From contig JAZOTN010000004.1 of NCBI GenBank assembly GCA_045657665.1, positions 1-64,000 on the forward strand: 64,000 bases of DNA, given 5' to 3'. Each line of letters opens with the position of its first letter. Within the stretch, counting starts at the first letter, position 1. The notes under the pieces were generated by a model. The model did not search any database. It had not been told where the DNA came from and was given only the letters and a program-made list of their open reading frames with translations. Below, piece by piece: positions 45,936 through 53,373 of the stretch. Origin of the DNA: RUG12461 sp045657665. Lineage in GTDB: Bacteria; Bacillota; Clostridia; Lachnospirales; Lachnospiraceae. The translations under genes and the position numbers were made by a program.

Positions 45936-45965
45936 TTGAAGCCGTGAAGAGAAATAACTTATAAT
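45936..45965 (+). promoter_or_regulatory. Sigma-A-type promoter of DUF5692 gene
   Basis: TTGAAG (45936-45941), an 18-base spacer and a perfect TATAAT (45960-45965). The leader to the ATG at 46007 would be about 35 bases with an ATAGGAGG ribosome binding site. Confidence 0.65.
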
Positions 45966-46006
45966 GATCTGGCTGTATTGACATGTAATAATAGGAGGTT
46001 AGGTTT

Positions 46007-47071
46007 ATGTTGTTTCAACTTTACGGCGACAAAGCAATGATGCAGCTCCTCGGATGGGTGCTCGTCTTTGCCGGTCTGATCATTATGAACGAGATCGGAC
46101 GTCGCACAAAAGCAGGCGGGATCCTTGTATTTATCGTGCTTCCACTGGCACTTACCGTGTATTTCCTGCTGGCGAACGCAGGGGTATTCGGACCGGAGAA
46201 TCATACCGTGCTTTACATGAACGGATGGTTCCATTACGCGAAGCTGTATGCGGCGGATATCGGCTGCGTCGGTTTCATCATGCTGAAGTACAAATGGGGC
46301 ATCGGCAAATATGAATGGTTCAAGGTATGGCCCTGGCTCATCGTTTCCATCAACATTCTGATCGCGGTTGCTTCCGATTTCGAATCCGCATTCAAGGGAT
46401 TTGCGGCAGGCGGACTTGCAGGCGGCTGGTGGTTCTCTTCCGAGAACGTATGGCTGTATGGCGGATGGTGGAACGTAGTGAATGCCATCGCAGGCATCAT
46501 CAACATCTTCTGTATGACCGGCTGGTGGGGGATCTATTCTTCCAAGGGACAGAAGGATATGCTTTGGCCGGATATGACGATCTGGTTTATTGTAGCGTAT
46601 GATATCTGGAACTTTGAATACACCTACAGCAATCTTCCGACACATACCTGGTACTGCGGTGTCGCGCTTCTCCTTGCTCCGACCTTTGCAAATGCTCTCT
46701 GGAACAAGGGCGGCTGGATCCAGAACCGCGCGAATACACTCGCGATCTGGTGTATGTTTGCACAGGTGTTCCCGCTGTTCCAGATCACGGAGCCGTTTTC
46801 GGTGCTTCCGTCCGTCTATGGCGGTGCAGTGGAGAATGGTGTCACGGCGTTCGATATGACGCAGATGACTTCTCCGGATCAGCTTGCCGCGGCAGGGATC
46901 ACGGCAAATCCGACGGCACAGGGTGTGGTTGCGATCGCGGCGATCGTTGCGAATGTCCTTTGCATCTCTGTGATCATCAAGCGTGCGATCGAGCAGAAAA
47001 AGAATCCGTACAAGAACGAAATCTTCGTCGGTACGAAGGATTTCGAACAGGCAATGGCAAGAGCGGAATAA
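46007..47071 (+). CDS. DUF5692 family membrane protein
   Basis: The 354-residue protein has eight or so hydrophobic segments and is strikingly rich in Trp and aromatic residues (GGWWFSSENVWLYGGWWN, MTGWWGIYSSKGQ, NKGGWIQNRANTLAIW). It matches the DUF5692 family of anaerobic Firmicutes as I remember it. No catalytic motif is recognisable, and no function is established. It has its own promoter and a strong terminator, so it is a single-gene unit. Confidence 0.75.
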   Translation: MLFQLYGDKAMMQLLGWVLVFAGLIIMNEIGRRTKAGGILVFIVLPLALTVYFLLANAGVFGPENHTVLYMNGWFHYAKLYAADIGCVGFIMLKYKWGIGKYEWFKVWPWLIVSINILIAVASDFESAFKGFAAGGLAGGWWFSSENVWLYGGWWNVVNAIAGIINIFCMTGWWGIYSSKGQKDMLWPDMTIWFIVAYDIWNFEYTYSNLPTHTWYCGVALLLAPTFANALWNKGGWIQNRANTLAIWCMFAQVFPLFQITEPFSVLPSVYGGAVENGVTAFDMTQMTSPDQLAAAGITANPTAQGVVAIAAIVANVLCISVIIKRAIEQKKNPYKNEIFVGTKDFEQAMARAE

Positions 47072-47098
47072 GATACCGGCAAAAGATATCGGTAAAAG

Positions 47099-47123
47099 AA
47101 AGAGGGGCATGCAGCCCCTCTTT
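47099..47123. terminator. Intrinsic terminator after DUF5692 gene
   Basis: AAAGAGGGGC (47099-47108) and GCCCCTCTTT (47114-47123) are perfect complements around a 5-base loop, followed by TGATAT. A compact GC-rich stem with a T run. Confidence 0.9.
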
Positions 47124-47131
47124 TGATATGC

Positions 47132-47160
47132 TTGCGGAACGAAGTCTCATGGTGTATAAT
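47132..47160 (+). promoter_or_regulatory. Sigma-A-type promoter of aspartate kinase gene
   Basis: TTGCGG (47132-47137), a 17-base spacer and TATAAT (47155-47160), 35 bases before the ATG. The leader is too short for a lysine riboswitch. Confidence 0.6.
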
Positions 47161-47195
47161 CCTTGCGTTAAGAAAAGGAAGAGGAGCATGTTTAC

Positions 47196-48515
47196 ATGGT
47201 AAAAGTGGTAAAATTCGGAGGCAGCTCTCTGGCAAGCGCGGATCAGTTTTCCAAGGTGCTGAATATCATTAAAGCGGATGAAGACCGGAAATACGTGATC
47301 CCCAGTGCACCGGGCAAGAGAAATCCGAAAGACATCAAGGTCACGGATATGCTTTACGAATGTTATGAAAAAGCGGAGCAGGGCGAAAACATCCGTGTGA
47401 CCTTTAATAAGATCAAGGATCGTTACAATACTATTATCGGCGGGCTTGGTTTAAAGCTTTCTCTTGAAGAAGAATACAAGGTTATTGAAAAGAACATGAA
47501 AGAGCGGTGCGGAAAGGACTATGCCGCATCCCGCGGGGAATACTTAAACGGCAAGATCATGGCGACTTATCTCGGCTATGAATTTGTGGATGCTGCAGAT
47601 GTGATCCTGTTTGATGAGGAAGGGCATTTTCTTCCGGAAGAAACGAATCGGAAGATGAAAAAACGTCTTTCCAAAACAGATCGTGCCGTGATACCGGGTT
47701 TTTACGGTTCCATGCCGGACGGAAGCATCAAAACCTTCAGCCGCGGAGGCTCTGACATTACCGGATCCATCGTTGCAAAGGCTGTGAGTGCAGGCATCTA
47801 TGAAAACTGGACAGATGTTTCCGGCTGCATGGTGGCGGATCCGCGGATCATTAAAAACCCCGAGCCGATCCAGGTGGTCACTTACCGTGAGCTTCGGGAG
47901 CTTTCCTACATGGGAGCAAGCGTTCTTCACGAGGACGCGATCTTCCCGGTGCGTAAGGCCGGGATCCCAATCAACATCAAAAATACGAACGCGCCTGAGG
48001 ACCCGGGAACGCTCATCGTGGAATCCACCTGTCACGTTCCGGAATATACTATTACGGGAATTGCCGGTAAAAAGGGATTTGTTGCGGTCAATATCGATAA
48101 GGATATGATGAATTCCGAGATCGGCTTCTGCCGGAAAGCGCTGACGGCATTTGAAGAGAACGGGATCTCTATAGAGCATATGCCTTCCGGTATTGATACC
48201 ATGACGGTTTTTGTCGCCCAGGAGGAATTCATGGGTAAGGAACAGATGGTGCTTTCGGCGCTGCACAGGCTTGCGGATCCGGATTCCATCGATCTGGAAG
48301 GGAATCTCGCGTTGATTGCGGTTGTGGGACGCGGCATGCGTTCGACGAGAGGAACCGCCGGAAGGATCTTCTCGGCGCTGGCTCATGCTTCCATCAATGT
48401 CAAGATGATCGATCAGGGGTCTTCAGAGCTGAACATCATCATTGGTGTACGGAACGAAGACTTTGAGAATGCCATCCGCGCGATCTATTCCATCTTTGTG
48501 GAAACACAGCTTTGA
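47196..48515 (+). CDS. lysC: Aspartate kinase
   Basis: The 439-residue protein has the kinase signature VVKFGGSSLA at the N-terminus, FSRGGSDITGSIVA in the middle, a VSGCMVADPRI substrate loop and two C-terminal ACT domains starting near residue 290 (ITGIAGKKGFVAVNI and IAVVGRGMRSTRGTAGRIFSAL). It phosphorylates aspartate, the first step toward lysine, threonine and methionine. The ACT domains imply feedback inhibition by end products. No leader riboswitch is present. A terminator at 48544-48574 follows. Confidence 0.95.
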   Translation: MVKVVKFGGSSLASADQFSKVLNIIKADEDRKYVIPSAPGKRNPKDIKVTDMLYECYEKAEQGENIRVTFNKIKDRYNTIIGGLGLKLSLEEEYKVIEKNMKERCGKDYAASRGEYLNGKIMATYLGYEFVDAADVILFDEEGHFLPEETNRKMKKRLSKTDRAVIPGFYGSMPDGSIKTFSRGGSDITGSIVAKAVSAGIYENWTDVSGCMVADPRIIKNPEPIQVVTYRELRELSYMGASVLHEDAIFPVRKAGIPINIKNTNAPEDPGTLIVESTCHVPEYTITGIAGKKGFVAVNIDKDMMNSEIGFCRKALTAFEENGISIEHMPSGIDTMTVFVAQEEFMGKEQMVLSALHRLADPDSIDLEGNLALIAVVGRGMRSTRGTAGRIFSALAHASINVKMIDQGSSELNIIIGVRNEDFENAIRAIYSIFVETQL

Positions 48516-48543
48516 TTTTCTGAAAAAGAAAAACACAACGAGC

Positions 48544-48574
48544 AAGGGCGCCATCTCCATCGGATGACGCCCTT
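48544..48574. terminator. Bidirectional terminator between lysC and a minus-strand transcript
   Basis: AAGGGCGCCATC (48544-48555) pairs with GATGACGCCCTT (48563-48574) around a 7-base loop. The single irregular pair is C-A on the plus strand but a G-U wobble on the minus strand, so the minus-strand form is the better hairpin; U-rich sequence follows it further along. Confidence 0.75.
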
Positions 48575-48578
48575 TAGA

Positions 48579-48686
48579 TTATACTGTCCATTGGACCATA
48601 CCTCTCATTTCTTTTGATTTCGACTCCCGCCGCCGATAACGTTTACCTGACCTTGTTTCCCTCGGGTTATTTTGAACCGGGATCAT
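48579..48686 (-). CDS. Possible 35-residue basic microprotein
   Basis: The frame ATG-to-TAA encodes 35 residues beginning MIPVQNNPRETRSGKRYRRR and ending MVQWTV. It is very basic. It lies in the short transcript predicted from the promoter at 48909-48881, 31 bases after the stop of the other tiny frame and just before the terminator. There is no good ribosome binding site (only TTGAG), and I recognise no homologue. It may be a chance frame within a non-coding RNA. Confidence 0.3.
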   Translation of the reverse strand: MIPVQNNPRETRSGKRYRRRESKSKEMRGMVQWTV

Positions 48687-48717
48687 ATCTCAACTGATCA
48701 GCTGACCCTCTGTTCAT

Positions 48718-48840
48718 TCATTTTTCGCATCTTGTCCGAGGTTTCCATTCCGGAAAATCCTGGCCGCTTCGTCGATTATACTCTTTATAGAACTGATTCA
48801 GTTGCCGGTGGACTGTACCTCCTTTTCTTAGATTGACCAT
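48718..48840 (-). CDS. Possible 40-residue basic microprotein
   Basis: The 40-residue frame begins MVNLRKGGTVHRQLNQFYKE and ends FPEWKPRTRCEK. The mix of aromatic and polar residues looks protein-like. It is the first frame on the transcript from the strong promoter at 48909-48881. The nearest purine-rich ribosome-binding-like site (AAAGGAA) is about 16 bases from the ATG, too far for normal initiation, and a small GACC/GGTC hairpin covers the start. A better AAAAGGAGG lies inside the frame but no start codon follows it. Coding is therefore uncertain. Confidence 0.4.
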   Translation of the reverse strand: MVNLRKGGTVHRQLNQFYKEYNRRSGQDFPEWKPRTRCEK

Positions 48841-48880
48841 TTCGGTCGGTTGTTATTTCCTTTTCGTTTGGTATAACTGG

Positions 48881-48909
48881 AGTATATACTACAATTTTAT
48901 ATTTGTCAA
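48881..48909 (-). promoter_or_regulatory. Near-consensus minus-strand promoter with UP-like A/T tracts
   Basis: On the minus strand TTGACA (48909-48904), exactly 17 bases, then TATACT (48886-48881). Upstream, 48910-48960 is extremely A/T-rich with A and T tracts, as in UP elements of rRNA-class promoters. This is the strongest promoter in the window. The rest of the gap up to the TSCPD gene (48910-49014) holds only this A/T-rich DNA. Confidence 0.8.
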
Positions 48910-49014
48910 CAAGAAATTTGAAATTTTTTAAAAAAATTTTTTGTCGTGTAAAAATTGTTGGCTTAAACGTTTAATTGTCAGAAAAATATAAACGATAGAA
49001 ACGAAAGAAATAAT

Positions 49015-49281
49015 TCAGACATTTCCGGCATTTGATTCCTGAACCGCGGAAATAAGGGCTTTCGAGAACTGGTCGCCGCAGGAGGTGCCTTTCGTGCCGC
49101 ACTGGACTCCGGAGAGCTTTTCGATGACGACTTCAGCGGGGAGGCCTTCTACGAGTCTTGAGATCGACTTCAGGTTGCCGTTGCAGCCGTTCGTAAATCT
49201 GACATTATGGATAATACCGTCTGTGAGTTCAAAATCGATCTGCGTCGAGCAGGTTCCTTTCGTTTTGTAGGAATAGTTCAT
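49015..49281 (-). CDS. TSCPD domain-containing protein
   Basis: The 88-residue protein matches the small TSCPD family (the TIGR03905 type): MNYSYKTKGTCSTQIDFELTDG, NVRFTNGCNGNLKSISRLVEG and the defining GTSCGDQFSKAL near the C-terminus. Conserved cysteines suggest metal or redox binding; the domain also occurs at the end of vitamin B12-dependent ribonucleotide reductases. Its function alone is unknown. The start at 49281 has AAAGGAG 7 bases upstream; the open frame upstream to 49317 enters the inverted-repeat element and is not used. Confidence 0.85.
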   Translation of the reverse strand: MNYSYKTKGTCSTQIDFELTDGIIHNVRFTNGCNGNLKSISRLVEGLPAEVVIEKLSGVQCGTKGTSCGDQFSKALISAVQESNAGNV

Positions 49282-49307
49282 AGGAGACTCCTTTCGTAGG
49301 GGGATAG

Positions 49308-49444
49308 GGTGCTGCATTAGTCACATGGCACGTACGTGCCATGCGGAATTTGCACAGAAGTCCGGCCAGACGTGCTAGCACGTCTGCGCGGACTTCTGTG
49401 CAAATCGCACATGCGGCTACGCCGCATTTCGCTAATGCAGCACC
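49308..49444. repeat. 137-bp cloverleaf inverted-repeat element
   Basis: Outer arms GGTGCTGCATTAG (49308-49320) and CTAATGCAGCACC (49432-49444) are perfect complements. They enclose three hairpins: a 20-bp palindrome at 49324-49343 (CATGGCACGT and its complement); 17-bp arms at 49348-49364 and 49389-49405 around another 20-bp palindrome at 49367-49386 (CAGACGTGCT...); and ATGCGGC (49411-49417) with GCCGCAT (49421-49427). About three quarters of the bases can pair. No coding capacity. Most likely a REP/MITE-like dispersed palindromic unit or a structured RNA in the TSCPD leader. Confidence 0.85.
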
Positions 49445-49501
49445 TCCGCCCTGCAGCGATTCTTTTATAACACAATTATGATAGCACAAATCCGGTGTTT
49501 A

Positions 49502-49510
49502 TGATATACT
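49502..49510 (+). promoter_or_regulatory. Extended -10 promoter of secA
   Basis: TGATATACT (TG-n-TATACT, -10 at 49505-49510) lies 39 bases before the secA ATG. There is no good -35 hexamer, which is usual for extended -10 promoters. Confidence 0.5.
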
Positions 49511-49549
49511 AGTCGTTAAGTGTGAGTAAATAATCAGGAGCATTTAGTC

Positions 49550-52135
49550 ATGGCAAAATTAGTTGAAAAAATATTCGGAACGCACAGTGATCGCGAGCTC
49601 AAGAGGATCGAGCCCATCGTGGAAAAGATCGAGAGCCTGAAAAGCGAGATGGAAAAGCTTTCCGACGAAGAACTTCGCGCGAAAACACCTGAATTCAAGA
49701 AGCGTCTTTCCGAAGGGCAGACTCTGGATGATATCCTTCCGGAAGCATACGCGGCAGTCCGTGAAGCAGCAAAGCGTTCCATCGGAATGGAGCATTACAG
49801 AGTGCAGCTGATCGGCGGCATCATCCTGCACCAGGGACGTATCGCAGAGATGAAGACCGGTGAAGGAAAAACCCTTGTCAGTACACTTCCTGCATACCTC
49901 AATGCATTGGAAGGCAAGGGTGTCCATATTGTAACGGTCAATGACTATCTGGCGCAGCGTGACCGCGACTGGATGGGAAAGGTGCATGAATTTATGGGTC
50001 TGACCGTCGGCGTCGTGCTTAACAGCATGGAAAAGGAAGAGCGCCAGGCAGCCTATAACTGTGACATTACCTATATTACCAATAATGAACTCGGATTTGA
50101 TTACCTTCGTGACAACATGGTCATCTATAAGGAGCAGCTGGTACAGCGCGGACTCCATTACGCGATCATCGATGAGATCGACTCGATCCTGATCGACGAA
50201 GCGAGAACGCCGCTCATCATTTCCGGTCAGAGCGGGAAATCGACAAAGCTCTACGAGGCCTGTGATATCCTCGCACAGCAGATGAAGAGGGGCGAGGACA
50301 TTCCCGAGTTTTCAAAGATGGATGCCATCATGGGTGTGGAACGGGAGGAAACCGGCGACTTTATCGTGAATGAGAAGGATAAGGTCGTAAACCTTACAGC
50401 AGAAGGTGTACGGAGAGTGGAACAGTTCTTCAGGATTGAGAACCTTGCGGATCCGGAAAACCTGGAGATCCAGCACAACATCATTCTGGCACTTCGTGCG
50501 CACAATCTCATGTTCCGTGATCAGGATTATGTGGTCAAGGATGACGAGGTGCTCATCGTTGATGAATTCACCGGCCGTATCATGCCGGGCCGCCGCTACT
50601 CCGACGGACTTCATCAGGCGATCGAAGCAAAAGAGCATGTCAAGGTGAAGCGGGAGAGCAAGACGCTTGCCAACATCACTTTCCAGAATTTCTTTAACAA
50701 ATATGATAAAAAAGCCGGCATGACCGGTACGGCACTGACAGAGGAAAAAGAATTCCGTGATATCTACGGAATGGACGTTGTGGAGATCCCAACCAACCGC
50801 CCTGTTATCCGAAAAGATCATCAGGATGCCGTATATAAAACAAAAGCAGAGAAATACCGCGCGGTGATTGATGAAGTGGTTGCTTCCCACGAAAAAGGAC
50901 AGCCGGTGCTGGTTGGTACCATCAATATCGATACTTCCGAGCTGATCTCCGGAATGCTGAAAAAGAGAGGGATCAAGCATCAGGTGCTGAATGCGAAGTT
51001 CCATGAGATCGAGGCGGAGATCGTGGCGCAGGCCGGACAGCATGGAGCGGTTACCATTGCGACCAACATGGCCGGCCGTGGTACGGATATCAAGCTGGAT
51101 CCGGAATCGGTTGCGGCAGGCGGTCTCAAGATCGTCGGTACGGAGCGCCACGAATCCAGACGTATCGATAATCAGCTCCGTGGACGTTCCGGACGTCAGG
51201 GAGATCCCGGCGAATCGCAGTTCTTTATTTCACTGGAAGATGATCTGATGCGGCTTTTCGGTTCCGAGAAACTGATCGGTGTATTCAATTCTCTTGGTGT
51301 TCCGGAGGGCGAGCAGATCACGCACAAGATGCTTTCCGATGCCATTGAGAAAGCGCAGAAGAAGATCGAGGGCAACAACTTCGGTATCCGTAAGAATCTT
51401 CTGGAATATGACCAGGTGATGAATGACCAGCGTGAGATCATTTATGCGGAGCGTCTTAAGGTGCTGAACGGCGAAAACATGAGGGATGCGATCTACAAGA
51501 TGATCACAGATCGTGTGGAAGCCATTGTGGATACCTGCGTTTCCTCGGATCTTTCCGTGGACAACTGGGATCTGAATGAGCTGAATGAGCTTCTTCTTCC
51601 GATCATTCCCATCGAGCCCGTGAAAACGTCTGCGATCGAAGGAATGAAGAGCAGCAATGAACTGAAGCACATGCTGAAGGAAAAAGCGGTGAAGCTGTAC
51701 GAGGCGAAGGAGACGGAGTTCCCGGAGCCGGAACAGTTCCGCGAGCTGGAACGCGTTGTCCTTCTCAAGGTCATCGACCGGAAATGGATGGATCATATCG
51801 ACGACATGGATCAGCTCCGGCAGGGTATCGGCCTCCAGGCCTATGGCCAGAGGGATCCGCTTGTTGAGTACAAGATGGCTGGCTTTGATATGTTTGACGA
51901 CATGATCAGCAGTATCCAGGAGGATACGGTGCGGCTTCTCTATCATGTACGTATAGAGCAGAAGGTGGAAAGAGAGCAGGTCGCGAAAGTGACGGGAACC
52001 AATAAGGATGAATCCGCTACGCGTGCCCCGAAGAAGAGGGAAGCAAAGAAGATCTATCCGAATGACCCCTGTCCTTGCGGCAGCGGCAAGAAATACAAGC
52101 AGTGTCACGGCGCAGCCGGTGCGGCAGCATTATAG
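49550..52135 (+). CDS. secA: Preprotein translocase ATPase SecA
   Basis: The 861-residue protein is a full-length SecA: Walker A in AEMKTGEGKTLVS near residue 100, the DEAD-motor segment IDEIDSILIDEARTPLIISG, the GMTGTALTEEKEF and TIATNMAGRGTDIKL motifs of the second nucleotide-binding fold, and a C-terminal zinc-binding SEC-C motif (PCPCGSGKKYKQCHG). It drives secretory proteins, such as the giant signal-peptide protein here, through SecYEG. RBS AGGAG precedes the ATG. fprA follows 13 bases downstream, replacing the prfB gene often found after secA in Firmicutes. Confidence 0.97.
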   Translation: MAKLVEKIFGTHSDRELKRIEPIVEKIESLKSEMEKLSDEELRAKTPEFKKRLSEGQTLDDILPEAYAAVREAAKRSIGMEHYRVQLIGGIILHQGRIAEMKTGEGKTLVSTLPAYLNALEGKGVHIVTVNDYLAQRDRDWMGKVHEFMGLTVGVVLNSMEKEERQAAYNCDITYITNNELGFDYLRDNMVIYKEQLVQRGLHYAIIDEIDSILIDEARTPLIISGQSGKSTKLYEACDILAQQMKRGEDIPEFSKMDAIMGVEREETGDFIVNEKDKVVNLTAEGVRRVEQFFRIENLADPENLEIQHNIILALRAHNLMFRDQDYVVKDDEVLIVDEFTGRIMPGRRYSDGLHQAIEAKEHVKVKRESKTLANITFQNFFNKYDKKAGMTGTALTEEKEFRDIYGMDVVEIPTNRPVIRKDHQDAVYKTKAEKYRAVIDEVVASHEKGQPVLVGTINIDTSELISGMLKKRGIKHQVLNAKFHEIEAEIVAQAGQHGAVTIATNMAGRGTDIKLDPESVAAGGLKIVGTERHESRRIDNQLRGRSGRQGDPGESQFFISLEDDLMRLFGSEKLIGVFNSLGVPEGEQITHKMLSDAIEKAQKKIEGNNFGIRKNLLEYDQVMNDQREIIYAERLKVLNGENMRDAIYKMITDRVEAIVDTCVSSDLSVDNWDLNELNELLLPIIPIEPVKTSAIEGMKSSNELKHMLKEKAVKLYEAKETEFPEPEQFRELERVVLLKVIDRKWMDHIDDMDQLRQGIGLQAYGQRDPLVEYKMAGFDMFDDMISSIQEDTVRLLYHVRIEQKVEREQVAKVTGTNKDESATRAPKKREAKKIYPNDPCPCGSGKKYKQCHGAAGAAAL

Positions 52136-52148
52136 AAAGGCGGAGATC

Positions 52149-53351
52149 ATGAAGAATACACGCAACGTAACAAATGACATCCTCTGGATCGGCGCGAGCG
52201 ACAGGCGCCTTGCACTGTTTGAGAATATCTTCCCGATCCCCCGCGGCGTTTCCTACAATTCCTATGTGATCCTCGATGAGAAAACCGCGGTGCTCGATAC
52301 CGTGGATGCATCCGTTTCCGGACAGTTTTTCGAGAACCTCTCTGCAGCCTTAGGCGGTAAAACACCGGATTATCTGATCGTAAATCATATGGAACCCGAT
52401 CACTGCGCGATGATCGCAGGTTTTATGCTGCGGTATCCGAAAACGGTGCTGGTCGGAAATGCGAAGACCTTTACCATGATCGGACAGTTTTTTGAGCTTG
52501 ATCTTCCCGAGGAACAAAAGCTCGTTGTAAAAGAAGGAGATGAGCTTTCTCTCGGCAGTCATACGCTGAGCTTTGTGATGGCTCCGATGGTCCACTGGCC
52601 GGAAGCGATGATGACATATGATGCGAAGGAAAAGGTACTCTTTTCCGCAGACGCGTTTGGCACGTTCGGTGCATTAAACGGCAACATCTTTGCGGATGAG
52701 GTCAATTTTGACCGTGACTGGCTGGATGACGCGAGGAGATACTATACAAATATCGTCGGAAAGTACGGCGCTAATGTACAGGCGGTGCTGAAAAAGGCTG
52801 GAGGCATTGATATAGCAGTGATCTGTCCGCTGCACGGGCCCATCTGGAGAGAAAATCTTGCCTATATTCTGGAGAAGTATCAGAAATGGAGCAACTATGA
52901 GGCAGAGGATAAGGCGGTCGCGATCTTTTATTCCTCCGTATACGGAGATACGGCGAGTGCTGTGGATGCCCTTGCCGGCAAGCTGGCGGAAAAAGGTCTT
53001 AAGGATATCCGGGTCTATGATGTCAGCAATACGGATGTATCCGATATGATCGGCGAGATCTTCCGGGTCAGCACGATCGTTCTTGCGGCTACCACCTATA
53101 ATAACGGGATCTATCCGAAGATGGAGCATTTGATCACGGACATGAAGGCGCTGAATGTGCAGAAAAAACGGGTGGCATTGATCGAAAACGGTACCTGGGC
53201 ACCGGCTTCCGGTAAACTGATGAGGGCGGAGCTCGAGGCCATGAAGGAAATAACACTGATCGAGCCTTCCCTGACGATCAAGTCAGCGATGAAAGCGGAA
53301 CGGGAAGAGGAATTAAGTCAGCTCGCGGACGCGATCACATCAGGGGTTTGA
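52149..53351 (+). CDS. FprA-type flavodiiron protein
   Basis: The 400-residue protein has an N-terminal metallo-beta-lactamase-like diiron domain with HMEPDH, VHWPEAM and FSADAFG ligand motifs and CPLHGPIWR, then a C-terminal flavodoxin domain starting VAIFYSSVYGDTASAVDAL. Such proteins reduce O2 to water or NO to N2O and protect anaerobes. The start is the ATG at 52149 with GGAG upstream; the open frame extends further into secA. It is probably co-transcribed with secA. Confidence 0.93.
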   Translation: MKNTRNVTNDILWIGASDRRLALFENIFPIPRGVSYNSYVILDEKTAVLDTVDASVSGQFFENLSAALGGKTPDYLIVNHMEPDHCAMIAGFMLRYPKTVLVGNAKTFTMIGQFFELDLPEEQKLVVKEGDELSLGSHTLSFVMAPMVHWPEAMMTYDAKEKVLFSADAFGTFGALNGNIFADEVNFDRDWLDDARRYYTNIVGKYGANVQAVLKKAGGIDIAVICPLHGPIWRENLAYILEKYQKWSNYEAEDKAVAIFYSSVYGDTASAVDALAGKLAEKGLKDIRVYDVSNTDVSDMIGEIFRVSTIVLAATTYNNGIYPKMEHLITDMKALNVQKKRVALIENGTWAPASGKLMRAELEAMKEITLIEPSLTIKSAMKAEREEELSQLADAITSGV

Positions 53352-53373
53352 AATACCAAAACAGGTTATATAC

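Larger units (their letters stand above)
48544..48874 (-). ncRNA. Predicted short strong transcript, small RNA or microprotein mRNA
   Basis: The segment is bounded by a near-consensus minus-strand promoter (start near 48874) and the bidirectional terminator at 48544-48574, giving about 330 nt. It does not show the hallmark sequences of RNase P RNA, tmRNA, SRP RNA or 6S RNA that I can recognise. It contains two tiny reading frames and an internal AAAAGGAGG. I cannot decide between a regulatory RNA and a microprotein message. Confidence 0.5.

Noticed and set aside
47072..47195. Lysine riboswitch upstream of aspartate kinase
   Set aside because: The gap is 124 bases and is filled by a terminator, a promoter and a 35-base leader; an aptamer would not fit.
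48544..48874. Classical structural RNA (RNase P, tmRNA, SRP RNA, 6S)
   Set aside because: None of the conserved core sequences I know for these RNAs is present, so only an unclassified transcript is reported.
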